Source: Mucilaginibacter sp. KACC 22063 (GTDB lineage: Bacteria; Bacteroidota; Bacteroidia; Sphingobacteriales; Sphingobacteriaceae). From it: a DNA stretch of 64,000 nt. The notes under the pieces were generated by a model that worked only from the letters and a program-made list of their open reading frames with translations, did no database searches and had not been told where the DNA came from. Shown one piece after another: positions 1 to 9,460 of this stretch. The stretch is from NCBI RefSeq assembly GCF_028736115.1, contig NZ_CP117877.1, positions 558,001 to 622,000 of the forward strand. The letters are read 5' to 3'. Positions within the stretch are counted from its first letter, which is position 1, and each line of letters starts with the position of its first letter. Both the position numbers and the translations under genes were made by a program.

Positions 1-1
1 T

Positions 2-1117
2 AGCCGGGCTAAAGATATGTTCATATCTGTAATGAGCCATGAGATACGTACGCCTTTAAATGCTGTTATCGGCATTTCGCATTTGCTGATTGATGAAAAA
101 ACAAATGACGCGCAGGACGAAAATCTTAAAATCCTTAAATTCTCAGCCGAAAACCTTTTAACGCTCATTAACGATGTGCTTGATTTTGCTAAAATAGAGA
201 CCGGAAATGTGGAGCTTGAGAAGGCTAATATCAACTTACGCGATTTAATTGGCAGTGTCATTGCTTCTATGCAATACCGCACCGGCAATAAAACGATTTA
301 TCTCAAAGAGCATATTGACGCGGACGTTCCTCAACTGATCGTTGGCGATAAAACACGCCTTACGCAGATACTGATGAACCTTATTAGCAATGCTGTAAAG
401 TTTACTGAAGAAGGTGGCGTAACGGTTGATATTAAAGTAATTGAACAGTCACAAAAAGATGTACGTATCAGATTTGCAATAACAGATACGGGCATAGGCA
501 TCGCAAAGGACAAACAAAGCACTATATTTGAATCGTTCAAGCAGGCCGAGGCTGACATTACACGCAAGTACGGCGGTACAGGTTTGGGCCTGGCTATTAC
601 CAAGCGGCTGATTGAGCTGCATGATTCGCGCATAAATATAGACAGCGTACCGGGCAAAGGCTCAACTTTTTGGTTTACCATTACATTTCCGAAAGTTGAA
701 GAGAACGGCATTAATAATAACTACCAGGTGGAAACAGGATTAAATTTGCATGCATTAGTGGTTGACGATAACCAGATCAACCGCTTATTAATTAATAAGG
801 TATTAAAAAAATGGGGCGCCACGGCTGATTTTGCCGAAAATGGCGCGGAAGCCATTGATAAAATTGATACCAATAAAAATTATGATGTGGTATTAATGGA
901 CATTCATATGCCGGTTATGGGTGGGCTGGAAGCTGCGCAAAAAATAAGAAGCAATCAGGGTAATTATTATCAAAACCTGCCTATTATAGCGTTAACGGCA
1001 TCAATGCTAAATAACCAGATGGATCAAATAGGGCGGGCAGGTATGAATGATTATGTATTAAAACCCTTTGACCCTAAAGCGCTTTTTGATAAGCTGAGCA
1101 AATATCAGAAGCAGTAA
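2..1117 (+). CDS. Hybrid sensor histidine kinase, C-terminal part (cut by window edge)
   Basis: The frame is open to the left edge, so the sensory portion lies outside the window. The visible part is a kinase core followed by a receiver domain. Seen in order: H-box SHEIRTPLN with the phospho-acceptor His about 13 codons in, N-box LMNLISNAVKFT, G1 box DTGIGI, G2 box GGTGLGLAI, then a receiver with the acidic pair VVDDN, the phospho-acceptor Asp in VVLMDIHMP and the conserved Lys in YVLKPF. The family passes phosphate from His to the internal Asp. The protein stops about 17 residues after the receiver Lys, so there is no fused output domain; an Hpt protein or separate regulator is presumably downstream. 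The ligand cannot be told from this fragment. Confidence 0.93.
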   Translation, partial: SRAKDMFISVMSHEIRTPLNAVIGISHLLIDEKTNDAQDENLKILKFSAENLLTLINDVLDFAKIETGNVELEKANINLRDLIGSVIASMQYRTGNKTIYLKEHIDADVPQLIVGDKTRLTQILMNLISNAVKFTEEGGVTVDIKVIEQSQKDVRIRFAITDTGIGIAKDKQSTIFESFKQAEADITRKYGGTGLGLAITKRLIELHDSRINIDSVPGKGSTFWFTITFPKVEENGINNNYQVETGLNLHALVVDDNQINRLLINKVLKKWGATADFAENGAEAIDKIDTNKNYDVVLMDIHMPVMGGLEAAQKIRSNQGNYYQNLPIIALTASMLNNQMDQIGRAGMNDYVLKPFDPKALFDKLSKYQKQ

Positions 1118-1125
1118 AAAAAGAA

Positions 1126-1160
1126 AGCAGAGACCCTCATTGCGATGATCCCTGCTTTAA
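1126..1160 (+). terminator. Possible terminator of the histidine kinase gene
   Basis: AAAGCAG and CTGCTTT form outer arms, with a small inner stem TCAT/ATGA. The following T-tract is weak (AACT), so termination here is only a possibility; the stronger hairpin at 1258 may do the work. Confidence 0.35.
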
Positions 1161-1257
1161 CTATCTAATAAACGCTCCATGTACTTATACGGGAGCAGTT
1201 GGGTAATAAGTTTCAACTTTTAGAAAATATTTTCAGATTTTTTTAAAATCCTTATTT

Positions 1258-1298
1258 AAAGCAAAGGGGGCATTGTTTTTTAATGCCCCCTTTGCTTT
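1258..1298. terminator. Bidirectional terminator between convergent genes
   Basis: A perfect 17-bp stem (AAAGCAAAGGGGGCATT at 1258-1274, its complement at 1282-1298) with a 7-base T-rich loop lies between the kinase gene (+) and the OmpA gene (-). The T-rich flank follows on the plus strand. Confidence 0.8.
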
Positions 1299-1319
1299 TG
1301 TCTATATCATCACAACTTA

Positions 1320-2186
1320 TTATTGTTTTGGCTGCTCGGCCGGAGCTTTGCCAATCAGTTCCATAAACTGATCTAACTTAGGTGTGATAATAATTTGTGT
1401 ACGGCGGTTCTGCGCTTTTCCGGCAGGAGTATCATTGCTGGCTATCGGGTTATATTCGCCACGGCCACCTGCGGTTAAACGTTTCGGATCAACTCCATAA
1501 TTGTTTTGCAAGCTCTGCACAACTGATGATGCACGCAGTGCACTCAGGTCCCAGTTGTTGCGAATGTTTTTCTGCGTAATAGGCACATTATCTGTATTAC
1601 CTTCAATCAGTACATCATAGGTGCTGTAATCTTTTATGATCTTGGCAATTTTGCTTAAAGTTTCACCTGCACGGTCAGATACTTCATAACTGCCCGATTT
1701 GTAAAGCATGTTATCAGCAAGTGAAATATATACTACGCCTTTAAGTACCTGTACGTTCACATCCTGCATTTCGCTTTGGCTTAATGATCGGGTAAGGTTA
1801 TTGGTTAGCACCATATTAAGCGAATCGCTTTTATTTTTAGCAGCTATCAATTCTTTAATGTACGAATTTGACCGGTTGATCTCATCAACCAGTTTAGAAA
1901 TGTTAACATTACCCTGGCTGCTGGCGTTCAAACACTTATCAAGCGCATCTTTTAAAGCCGCAGAATTTGCCCTTTCCTGTGTAAGGCGGTCATCAAGGCT
2001 TTTAATCTGGCTGTTGGCAACTGCCAAAGCACGCTCGCTATTCTGGTATTTCATACTCAGATCATTGGTGCTGTTTTGCAATTGGGTGTAATTAGCATCT
2101 AACTCTTTGTACTTTTTACTGCTAACGCAGCTTTGCCCGGCTATTGCAACAACAAGCAATACCGGTACTAATAAACGGATTTTCAT
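1320..2186 (-). CDS. OmpA-family outer membrane lipoprotein with coiled coil
   Basis: A 288-residue protein that probably ties the outer membrane to peptidoglycan. The start at 2186 gives an export signal (MKIRLLVPVLLVVAIAGQSC) ending in a Cys typical of Bacteroidota lipoproteins; a start 22 codons further upstream is possible but would bury that signal. Residues of about 25-130 are rich in heptad-like Leu/Ala/Gln and look like a coiled coil. The C-terminal third is an OmpA-like domain, with GNTDNVP, NWDLSALRA and GRGEYNPIASN, the usual peptidoglycan-binding motifs. It is convergent with the kinase gene and shares its terminator region. Confidence 0.9.
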   Translation of the reverse strand: MKIRLLVPVLLVVAIAGQSCVSSKKYKELDANYTQLQNSTNDLSMKYQNSERALAVANSQIKSLDDRLTQERANSAALKDALDKCLNASSQGNVNISKLVDEINRSNSYIKELIAAKNKSDSLNMVLTNNLTRSLSQSEMQDVNVQVLKGVVYISLADNMLYKSGSYEVSDRAGETLSKIAKIIKDYSTYDVLIEGNTDNVPITQKNIRNNWDLSALRASSVVQSLQNNYGVDPKRLTAGGRGEYNPIASNDTPAGKAQNRRTQIIITPKLDQFMELIGKAPAEQPKQ

Positions 2187-2290
2187 ACCTATTATGTTAA
2201 TTAACAGATTATTTGGTGTAAATAACGACCTGTGCAATATAAAGTTTTGCAAATAGGTATTATATGATATTTATCACATATATAAATTAC

Positions 2291-2989
2291 TTATTCTGCA
2301 TAGGCAATTGCAGCAATACTGAGTTTAACACCGGCAATGCTTAGCAGTGTTTGGGCGCACGCTTCTAATGTTGAGCCGGTAGTCATGATATCATCAACCA
2401 GTAAAATATGTTTTCCTATTAATGCATCCGGATTTTTTACCGTAAAAGCAGATTGCATATTTTCAAATCTCGAAAACCTCGATTTTTTTGTTTGAGTTGC
2501 CGTTGCCTTGGCGCGCAGCAGGTATTTTTCAGAAACAGACGCATTCAGCTTTTCGGCCAGGCCGGCTGCAAAACGGGTGCTTTGATTATATCCGCGCCTT
2601 CTGAAACGCGATGGATGCAACGGTACAGGAATAATAAGGTCAACCGTATTAAACTTTTCACTGCTTTGTAAGCGGCTGCCAGCCATGCTGCCCAGTAAAT
2701 TGCCAATTTGCGGTATGTTACGGTATTTTAAATTATGCAGCAGGCGTTGTACGTTAGTGCCTTTATTGAAATAAAGCAAAGCATAAACGGCCTCCACATC
2801 AACCTTGCCCCAAAATTGCTGTGCAGCTGCATTTTGCGGGTTTTTATCAAAGTCGGTGTATGGCAAATTATAAATACATTCAGTGCAGATCAGCTTTTCC
2901 TGACGCATTAAGTTGCGTTTACAGCTATTGCATAACTGCGGAAAAATAAGCGAAAGAAAATCGCCAAGGTAAGTATGACTGATATTCAT
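2291..2989 (-). CDS. ComF-family phosphoribosyltransferase-like protein
   Basis: A 232-residue ComF-type protein, related to competence protein ComF/GntX. It begins with two CxxC pairs (CNSC, CTEC), a likely zinc site, and ends with the phosphoribosyltransferase signature ILLVDDIMTTGST that binds PRPP. The start at 2989 is chosen because the longer in-frame start at 3064 would overlap rlmN, and MNISHTYLGDFLSLIFP matches how the family begins. It lies 26 bases after rlmN on the same strand, so cotranscription is likely. Roles in DNA uptake are known for some relatives; here the function is inferred from family only. Confidence 0.88.
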   Translation of the reverse strand: MNISHTYLGDFLSLIFPQLCNSCKRNLMRQEKLICTECIYNLPYTDFDKNPQNAAAQQFWGKVDVEAVYALLYFNKGTNVQRLLHNLKYRNIPQIGNLLGSMAGSRLQSSEKFNTVDLIIPVPLHPSRFRRRGYNQSTRFAAGLAEKLNASVSEKYLLRAKATATQTKKSRFSRFENMQSAFTVKNPDALIGKHILLVDDIMTTGSTLEACAQTLLSIAGVKLSIAAIAYAE

Positions 2990-3015
2990 TTCGCATAAGA
3001 TACAAAAAAATCTTA

Positions 3016-4083
3016 TTATGAAATATTTGCCGCAGCTTTCTCTTTGATTGCCAGCTGGCCGCATGCCGCATCAATATCTTTACCGCGGCTGCGTCTTACA
3101 TTAGTAATAATGCCCTGCTTACGCAGATAAGCGGCAAATGCATCAATTTTATCTTCGCCGGCATTTAAAAAATCAGCAAAGCTGATAGGGTTATACTCAA
3201 TAATATTTACCTTGCAGGGCAGGTGCTTGCAAAAACGCGCCAGTTCGGCGGCATCTTCCAGCTCGTCATTAAAATTATTAAATACGATGTACTCGTACGT
3301 AACCGGATTTTTTGTTTTAGTGTAGTAGTATTTTAAAGCTTCGGCAAGCGCCTTCAATGAATTTTGCTCATTGATGGGCATAATTTCATTACGCTTTTTA
3401 TCATTTGCTGCGTGTAATGAAAGTGCCAGGTTAAACTTCACCTGTTCGTCGCCCAGCTTTTTAATCATTTTAGCGATGCCAGCCGTAGATACTGTAATGC
3501 GTTTGGCTGCCATGTTAAGGCCATCCTCTGCTGTAATGCGCTCTATTGATTTTAGTACATTGGCATAATTAAGTAAAGGTTCGCCCATACCCATGTATAC
3601 AATGTTGGTAAGCGGTATGTTGTAGTTTTCGCGCGCCTGTTTGTCTATTAATACCACCTGGTCGTAAATTTCATCAGGGTTAAGGTTGCGCTTACGCTCC
3701 ATATACCCGGTTGCGCAAAATTTACAGGTTAAACTACAACCCACCTGTGATGATACGCAGGCGGTCATGCGGTCATCAGACGGAATTAAAACACCCTCAA
3801 TTAAGTGTGTATCGTGTAAAATAAAAGAATTTTTTATAGTTTTATCAGCACTAAACTGGGAGTTGTTGATTTTTACATGATTAATGGTAAAATTTGCCTC
3901 CAGTTTATTACGAAGTTCTTTTGAAATATTGCTCATGTCCTGAAAAGAAAAACATGATTTTTTCCAAAGCCATTCATAAACCTGGGTTGCTCTAAAGTTT
4001 TTCTCGCCCATAGCAACAAACACTTGTTGCAGTTCGGCAAGGTTTAAACTTCTGATGTCTGTTTTACCAGTATTACGGTTCAT
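3016..4083 (-). CDS. rlmN: Dual-specificity 23S rRNA A2503 / tRNA A37 methyltransferase RlmN
   Basis: A 355-residue radical SAM enzyme that makes 2-methyladenosine in 23S rRNA and some tRNAs. The radical SAM cluster ligands are C116, C120 and C123 in CSLTCKFC. The two mechanistic cysteines of the family are also present: C109 in TACVSSQVGC and C341 in DIDAACGQL. GMGEPLLNY, the SAM-binding GGEP-like segment, is intact. Length is normal. A TACCTTTG box ends six bases before the start codon (see promoter). It probably heads a two-gene unit with the comF-like gene. Confidence 0.96.
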   Translation of the reverse strand: MNRNTGKTDIRSLNLAELQQVFVAMGEKNFRATQVYEWLWKKSCFSFQDMSNISKELRNKLEANFTINHVKINNSQFSADKTIKNSFILHDTHLIEGVLIPSDDRMTACVSSQVGCSLTCKFCATGYMERKRNLNPDEIYDQVVLIDKQARENYNIPLTNIVYMGMGEPLLNYANVLKSIERITAEDGLNMAAKRITVSTAGIAKMIKKLGDEQVKFNLALSLHAANDKKRNEIMPINEQNSLKALAEALKYYYTKTKNPVTYEYIVFNNFNDELEDAAELARFCKHLPCKVNIIEYNPISFADFLNAGEDKIDAFAAYLRKQGIITNVRRSRGKDIDAACGQLAIKEKAAANIS

Positions 4084-4089
4084 ATATTA

Positions 4090-4097
4090 CAAAGGTA
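4090..4097 (-). promoter_or_regulatory. -7 promoter box TACCTTTG for rlmN
   Basis: The minus strand reads TACCTTTG, an exact match to the Bacteroidota TAnnTTTG element, with only six bases between it and the rlmN ATG. If transcription starts at the usual distance the mRNA has essentially no leader. I see no convincing -33 TTTG. Confidence 0.55.
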
Positions 4098-4247
4098 CAT
4101 AATTTGATAAATACCTGATTTGAAGCGCATCTTTTGAATGTAAAAATTAAAAAACAACAACTCTAAGTTAATTGTAGTGTTTTAATTATTGCAGTATATG
4201 ATTGGAATGATTTATTGGGTTTGAGATGATATTGTAAGTTAATTTAG

Positions 4248-5414
4248 ATGAAAAGTTACAGAGCCGATTACGTTTTTACTATTAATGCCGATCCGATAAA
4301 AAATGGTGTAGTTACTATTGATGATACAGGACAAATTATTGCAGTAAGTAACCAACCGCCCCATGCTGATGCCCCTGTTGAGCAGCTTACTGGTATCTTA
4401 TGCCCCGGTTTCATAAACACCCACTGCCATGTTGAACTATCTCATTTAATAGATAAGATACCGGTTGGCTGCGGATTAATTGAGTTTATACAGAATATAC
4501 AATCTTTACGAAACTCAGATCCTGAAGATATTGCAGATGCAGCTTTAAAAGCTGATGCCGAAATGTATGAAAACGGCATAGTTGCCGTGGCCGACATTGT
4601 TAACAGCCATATTACCGCCGATTTAAAATCTAAAAGCAAAGTATATTACCACAGCTTTGTTGAAGCTTTTAGTTTTTTGCCCGAAAGAGCAGGCGATGTT
4701 TTTGAAAATGCATTAAACTTATTAAAGCAGTTTAAGCCGCAGCCATGTTCTGTGGTGCCGCATGCGCCTTATTCTGTATCAAAAGAGCTGTTCAGGCTGA
4801 TACGTGATTATTCTGACCGGGGAGATAATCTGTTAAGTATACACAACCAGGAGTGCGAAGATGAAAATAAATTTTACAGGTATAAAACCGGTCGTTTCCT
4901 GGACCTTTACGAAGGATTTGGTATAGATATCACTTACTTTAAGCCGCATGCTCGTAATTCTTTGCAGAGCATAGTGCCCCTGTTAAGTAATAAACAACGG
5001 ATACTATTTGTACATAATACGTTTACTAACCTTAAGGATATTTACTTTATTAAACGTTTTGACAGGGATATATACTGGTGCTTTTGCCCTAATGCCAATA
5101 TGTATATTGAAGGCCGCTTACCCAAGGTCGACCTGTTTATTGAACAAGGGTATGATATTACATTAGGTACCGATAGCCTGGCATCAAATCATAAATTGTG
5201 TATCCTGTCTGAAATGAAAACACTTCAACAGCATTTCCCATCAATTGGTATTGATAAACTATTGGAATGGGGGACCATAAATGGCGCACGTTATTTAGGA
5301 ATAGATGACGAAAAGGGTTCGCTTGAGGTTGGGAAAAAGCCAGGGCTTAACCTGATCACTAACCTGGATGGCCTGAAACTTACGCCGGAAAGTAAAGTAG
5401 TAAGATTAGCCTAA
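4248..5414 (+). CDS. Amidohydrolase, SAH/MTA-deaminase-like (TRZ/ATZ group)
   Basis: A 388-residue metal-dependent hydrolase of the cytosine deaminase / chlorohydrolase group. The metal-binding HxH is H59 and H61 in INTHCHVEL, followed by PHAPYSV, SIHNQECEDE and LGTDSLASN, which supply the third and fourth His and the catalytic Asp. Relatives deaminate S-adenosylhomocysteine, methylthioadenosine or aminodeoxyfutalosine; the substrate cannot be decided from sequence alone. It is divergent from rlmN across 164 bases and is followed 41 bases later by the acylphosphatase gene, which has its own promoter box. Confidence 0.82.
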   Translation: MKSYRADYVFTINADPIKNGVVTIDDTGQIIAVSNQPPHADAPVEQLTGILCPGFINTHCHVELSHLIDKIPVGCGLIEFIQNIQSLRNSDPEDIADAALKADAEMYENGIVAVADIVNSHITADLKSKSKVYYHSFVEAFSFLPERAGDVFENALNLLKQFKPQPCSVVPHAPYSVSKELFRLIRDYSDRGDNLLSIHNQECEDENKFYRYKTGRFLDLYEGFGIDITYFKPHARNSLQSIVPLLSNKQRILFVHNTFTNLKDIYFIKRFDRDIYWCFCPNANMYIEGRLPKVDLFIEQGYDITLGTDSLASNHKLCILSEMKTLQQHFPSIGIDKLLEWGTINGARYLGIDDEKGSLEVGKKPGLNLITNLDGLKLTPESKVVRLA

Positions 5415-5441
5415 CCGCAGCTTTACGTAGCTTATAAATAC

Positions 5442-5449
5442 TACCTTTG
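5442..5449 (+). promoter_or_regulatory. -7 promoter box TACCTTTG for the acylphosphatase gene
   Basis: An exact TAnnTTTG match that ends six bases before the ATG at 5456, again implying a leaderless or nearly leaderless transcript. No clear -33 TTTG is seen. Confidence 0.5.
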
Positions 5450-5455
5450 TAAGCT

Positions 5456-5740
5456 ATGATAAAACATCTCGATATTACAATAAAAGGAAAGGTGCAGGGC
5501 GTTTCTTTCAGGGCGTCTACAAAAGCCGTTGCCGATCAGTTAGGCGTTAAAGGCTATATCACCAACATGCCTGATGGCGATGTGTTTATTGAGGCCGAAG
5601 CAGATGGACAGTTTATGGATATGTTTATTGACTGGTGCAATGAAGGCCCTGATGCTGCCCGTGTCAGCGAGGTGCTAACCCATGAGGGCGAACTGAAAAA
5701 CTATCGTAATTTTGAGGTTTTAAAAAAATCATTGCAATAA
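5456..5740 (+). CDS. acyP: Acylphosphatase
   Basis: A 94-residue protein that hydrolyses acyl phosphates. The family loop GKVQGVSFR contains the phosphate-binding Arg, and the catalytic Asn is in GYITNMPDGDV. The usual GVGFR is GVSFR here, a tolerated change. Length is standard. It is followed after 27 bases by the flippase gene, probably in the same transcript. Confidence 0.93.
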   Translation: MIKHLDITIKGKVQGVSFRASTKAVADQLGVKGYITNMPDGDVFIEAEADGQFMDMFIDWCNEGPDAARVSEVLTHEGELKNYRNFEVLKKSLQ

Positions 5741-5767
5741 ATTATTGCAGTTTAAACTATTACGCTA

Positions 5768-7288
5768 TTGTCAACAGCTAAAAAATTTGCCGGACAAACA
5801 GCCGTTTACGGCCTAAGCACTATAGCCTCAAGGGTACTGAATTTCTTTCTGACACCGGTGTATACCAGGGCTTATGCTCCCGGTGCATATGGTATCCTTA
5901 CCACCATGTTCAGTTATGTATCTATATTAAATGCAGTAATGGCATTTGGTATGGAGACTACCTTTTTCAGGTACCTGAACAAGCACCCTGAAAACAAGCA
6001 AAAGGTTTACAATAATGCTTTTGCCTCTATTTTTGCAATCACGATCATTTTTCTGCTGATCACTATACCTTTTATTCCTCATATTGTTGATTTTATTAAT
6101 GTAAGCAGCGCCCATAAAGTGCAGCATTTGCATGCAAAAGTTACCGATACCAGTTACAGCGATTTTGTAACCTACGTTGATTACTTTATAGCCATTTTAG
6201 TGATTGATGCCTGGTGTGTTATCCCATTTGCAAAGATCCGCGCAGAAGGCCGCCCTGGTCGGTATGGACTGATCAAGTTTATCAACATCATCTTATTCAT
6301 CACTTTGAACCTTATTTTCATCTGGGGCCTGCCTTATTGGACTGCACATCATCTTGCAGGTACCGAATGGATTAATACATGGTATACAAAAGGCTGGGTG
6401 GGATACGTTTTTCTTTCAAACCTGTTAGCCAGTATACTCACCTTTTTATTATTGCTGCCTGAGCTGATTAAGGTACGCTTTAAACTGGATATACCTATGC
6501 TGGCCAGTATGTACAGTTATAGCTGGCCGGTACTAATAGCTAACCTATCGTTTATTGTTAATGAGAACCTTGATAAGCTGCTTTTGGGTAAACTACTGCC
6601 CGAAAAAGTAGGCTTAACAGAAGTGGGTATTTATGGCGGTTGCGCTAAAATATCACTGTTCCTCAGCATTTTTGTACAGGCCTTCCGTTTAGGGGCCGAG
6701 CCTTTCTTTTTTAGTCACGCCAAGAATAAAAATGCAGGTAATACCTACGCCCGCATTATGGATTACTTTGTAATAACGGTGTGTGTGATTTTCCTTGGCA
6801 TTGTCGCTAATATTGAGATACTCAAATATTTTATACCTAATAAAAATTACTGGGTGGGCTTGCCTGTAGTGCCGCCGCTTGTGTTTGGTTATGTAAGTCT
6901 TGGTATTTATATGAATCTTTCAGTTTGGTATAAGCTGTCAGATCAAACCAAATACGGCCTGTATATATCAGGTATAGGCGCTATTGCCACTATTGTTTTA
7001 AATGTGTTATTTATTCCCAAATACAGTTACATGGCATCGGCTTGGGCATCATTTGCTGCCTACACCATCATGATGGTATTATCATACGTCTGGGGGCAAA
7101 AAAACTACCCTATCCCTTACAATTTAAAGAAGAATTTAGCGTATATCATTGCATCGCTTGTACTTGTGTTCCTGTCGTTCAGTGTTTTTCATCGTAACAT
7201 CTTTATTGGGAATGCGTTGTTAATAGCATTTGCAGGCACCGCTTTGTACTTAGAAAGAAAAGAATTAATAGCTTTACTTAAAAAATAA
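5768..7288 (+). CDS. MOP-superfamily polysaccharide flippase (Wzx-like)
   Basis: A 506-residue, very hydrophobic protein with about a dozen or more membrane segments, starting MSTAKKFAGQTAVYGLSTI as in Bacteroidota oligosaccharide flippases. It probably moves a lipid-linked sugar across the inner membrane. The initiation codon is TTG; there is no suitable ATG before the conserved N-terminal stretch. The stop codon directly abuts the dut ATG (no gap), which points to translational coupling. Glycosyltransferases are not in the neighbourhood, so the substrate is unknown. Confidence 0.85.
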   Translation: MSTAKKFAGQTAVYGLSTIASRVLNFFLTPVYTRAYAPGAYGILTTMFSYVSILNAVMAFGMETTFFRYLNKHPENKQKVYNNAFASIFAITIIFLLITIPFIPHIVDFINVSSAHKVQHLHAKVTDTSYSDFVTYVDYFIAILVIDAWCVIPFAKIRAEGRPGRYGLIKFINIILFITLNLIFIWGLPYWTAHHLAGTEWINTWYTKGWVGYVFLSNLLASILTFLLLLPELIKVRFKLDIPMLASMYSYSWPVLIANLSFIVNENLDKLLLGKLLPEKVGLTEVGIYGGCAKISLFLSIFVQAFRLGAEPFFFSHAKNKNAGNTYARIMDYFVITVCVIFLGIVANIEILKYFIPNKNYWVGLPVVPPLVFGYVSLGIYMNLSVWYKLSDQTKYGLYISGIGAIATIVLNVLFIPKYSYMASAWASFAAYTIMMVLSYVWGQKNYPIPYNLKKNLAYIIASLVLVFLSFSVFHRNIFIGNALLIAFAGTALYLERKELIALLKK

Positions 7289-7723
7289 ATGATCGTCCGG
7301 GTAATTAATAAATCTAAAAACCAGCTGCCGGGTTACGAAACCGTCCATTCTGCCGGTATGGATCTTCGTGCCGACCTGGAAGCGCCTGTAACTTTACAGC
7401 CAATGGAGCGTAAACTTGTACCAACAGGTTTACATATCGAACTACCTGAAAGCTATGAAGCGCAAATTCGCCCTCGCAGCGGATTAGCTTTTAAACATGG
7501 TATTACGGTACTTAATTCGCCCGGAACAATTGATGCCGATTACCGCGGAGAAATTAAGGTGCTGCTGGTTAACCTTTCAACTGAAACTTTTGAAATAAAC
7601 AACGGCGACCGTATTGCCCAGATGATTATTTCAAAGCACGAGAAGATTGCCTGGGAAGAAACGGAAACCTTAAATGAAACGGTACGTGGTGCCGGCGGAT
7701 ACGGGCATACAGGAGTGAATTAA
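7289..7723 (+). CDS. dut: dUTP diphosphatase
   Basis: A 144-residue trimeric-type dUTPase that converts dUTP to dUMP and keeps uracil out of DNA. All five family motifs are visible: [33 protein letters not shown] with the catalytic Asp, GDRIAQMI, and the C-terminal [10 protein letters not shown]. Motif 5 carries GYGHTG in place of the common GFGSTG. It sits directly between the flippase and a TPR protein gene (3-base gap) in a tight plus-strand cluster. Confidence 0.96.
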   Translation: MIVRVINKSKNQLPGYETVHSAGMDLRADLEAPVTLQPMERKLVPTGLHIELPESYEAQIRPRSGLAFKHGITVLNSPGTIDADYRGEIKVLLVNLSTETFEINNGDRIAQMIISKHEKIAWEETETLNETVRGAGGYGHTGVN

Positions 7724-7726
7724 TTA

Positions 7727-9460
7727 ATGAAATTAAAGCTGACATTGGCAGGCATGGCCTTATTGCCCGCGCTGGTTTATGCACAAACCAATACGGAAGC
7801 TAACGTCATGTCCGCTCCAAAAGCCAGGGCGCTGTCATCAACAGACAGCCTGATGGTACGCCAGCTTTACTTTTCGGCCATGCGCGAAAAAACCATCGAG
7901 AATTTTTCGCAGGCTACAGAAATACTTACCCGTGTTTTACAGATAGATCCCAATAATGCAGCGGCCATGTATGAGCTGGCAGGACTTAAAAGGATAGCCA
8001 ATGATAATGCCACTGCACAACAACTGCTTGAGACGGCTACTACTATTCAGCCTGATAACGTTTGGTACTGGGTTGCCCTTGCAGGTATTTATGAAAAAAG
8101 CAATAACCTGCCGCGTCTTGATAGCGTGTTTTCGCAACTCATCAGGCTACAGCCAGATAACCCCGACTATTATTTTGATAAAGCTAATGGACTTGTTATT
8201 GAAAAAAAGTATGACGAGGCCTTAGCTGTTTATGATAGTGTAGAAAGAATAACCGGCGTTACCGATGATCTTATTGCCCGCAGGCAGCGCGTATACCTGG
8301 CGCAGGGTAAAATAGACAAAGTTACTTCGGCGCTTAAACAGGCCATTGTTGAAAACCCTAACAACATCAAATACTACCTGATGCTGGGCGAGGTTTATAA
8401 TTCAAATGGCTTAAATGAAGATGCTTTGAACGCCTTTAACAAGGCGGCTAAGCTTGACCCTCAAAATGGCGGCATACATTTAATGCTGGCTGATATTTAC
8501 CGCAACATAAAAAACTACGAAGCCAGCTTTAACGAGCTTAAGATCGCATTTGCTATACCCGATTTGCAGTTTGATCAAAAAGTGCGTATCATAATGGGAT
8601 ACCTGCCAAAGTTTCCTGATCCCAATGCAAAAGCAAGCGCGCTTGAATTGAGCCGGCTATTAGTTGCCACACACCCAACCGAAGCACGAGGCTATGCCAT
8701 TTATGGTGACATGCTGCTGCAAAATCAGAAGTTTAAAGAAGCTAAAGCCCAGTATCAAAAATCCATTGCCCTTAATGATAAAATATATGCCGTGCATGAG
8801 CAACTGGTACGGATTGATATGGGCGAAAGTGATTTTGACGGGGCCATAAAGGATGGTGAAAATGCTTTAACGCTGTTCCCTAACCAGGCATGGATGAATT
8901 ACCTTGTCGGTGTGGCCTATGCTCAGAAAAAGAACTTTACCAAAGCGCTGGGTTACCTTCAAAATGCAGCGTCATTAGAAACACAGGACAAAGAGCTGCT
9001 ATCGCAATGCTATTCTGGCATTGGCGATTGCTACCATGATATGAAAGATTTCAAGGCATCTGATGATGCTTACGATAAATCTTTAAGCTACAATCCGGAT
9101 AATGCCTATACGCTGAACAATTATGCTTACTACCTGTCTGTAAGAGGTGTTAACCTGGATAAGGCCGAGCAGATGTCTAAAAGGTCAAACGAGTTACAGC
9201 CTGCTACCGCATCATTTGAGGATACTTATGCATGGATCCTTTTTAAGCAAAAGAAATACGCAGAGGCAAAAGTGTGGATGGAAAAGGCACTGGTTAATGA
9301 TAAAGATCATAGTGCAGTGCAAACAGAACATTACGGAGATATTATGTTTTATTTAGGTAATGTAGAGGCAGCCGTACAAAACTGGAAAAAATCAAAATCG
9401 TACGGTAACCAATCTTCTGTTTTAGAACGAAAAATAAATGAAAAAAAGTATATCGAATAG
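7727..9460 (+). CDS. Secreted tetratricopeptide repeat protein
   Basis: A 577-residue protein with a signal peptide (MKLKLTLAGMALLPALVYAQ) and TPR-type helices over most of its length (for example AAAMYELAGLKRIA, AYTLNNYAYYLSVRG). TPR arrays bind partner proteins; the partner is unknown. It is cotranscribed by position with dut upstream, and its last 23 bases overlap the following DUF4292 lipoprotein gene. That pairing, with an EnvC-like protein next, suggests a cell envelope role. Confidence 0.88.
   Translation: MKLKLTLAGMALLPALVYAQTNTEANVMSAPKARALSSTDSLMVRQLYFSAMREKTIENFSQATEILTRVLQIDPNNAAAMYELAGLKRIANDNATAQQLLETATTIQPDNVWYWVALAGIYEKSNNLPRLDSVFSQLIRLQPDNPDYYFDKANGLVIEKKYDEALAVYDSVERITGVTDDLIARRQRVYLAQGKIDKVTSALKQAIVENPNNIKYYLMLGEVYNSNGLNEDALNAFNKAAKLDPQNGGIHLMLADIYRNIKNYEASFNELKIAFAIPDLQFDQKVRIIMGYLPKFPDPNAKASALELSRLLVATHPTEARGYAIYGDMLLQNQKFKEAKAQYQKSIALNDKIYAVHEQLVRIDMGESDFDGAIKDGENALTLFPNQAWMNYLVGVAYAQKKNFTKALGYLQNAASLETQDKELLSQCYSGIGDCYHDMKDFKASDDAYDKSLSYNPDNAYTLNNYAYYLSVRGVNLDKAEQMSKRSNELQPATASFEDTYAWILFKQKKYAEAKVWMEKALVNDKDHSAVQTEHYGDIMFYLGNVEAAVQNWKKSKSYGNQSSVLERKINEKKYIE

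Noticed and set aside
2990-3064. Longer start of the comF-like gene at 3064
   Set aside because: It overlaps the end of rlmN by about 50 bases and the added residues do not match the family.
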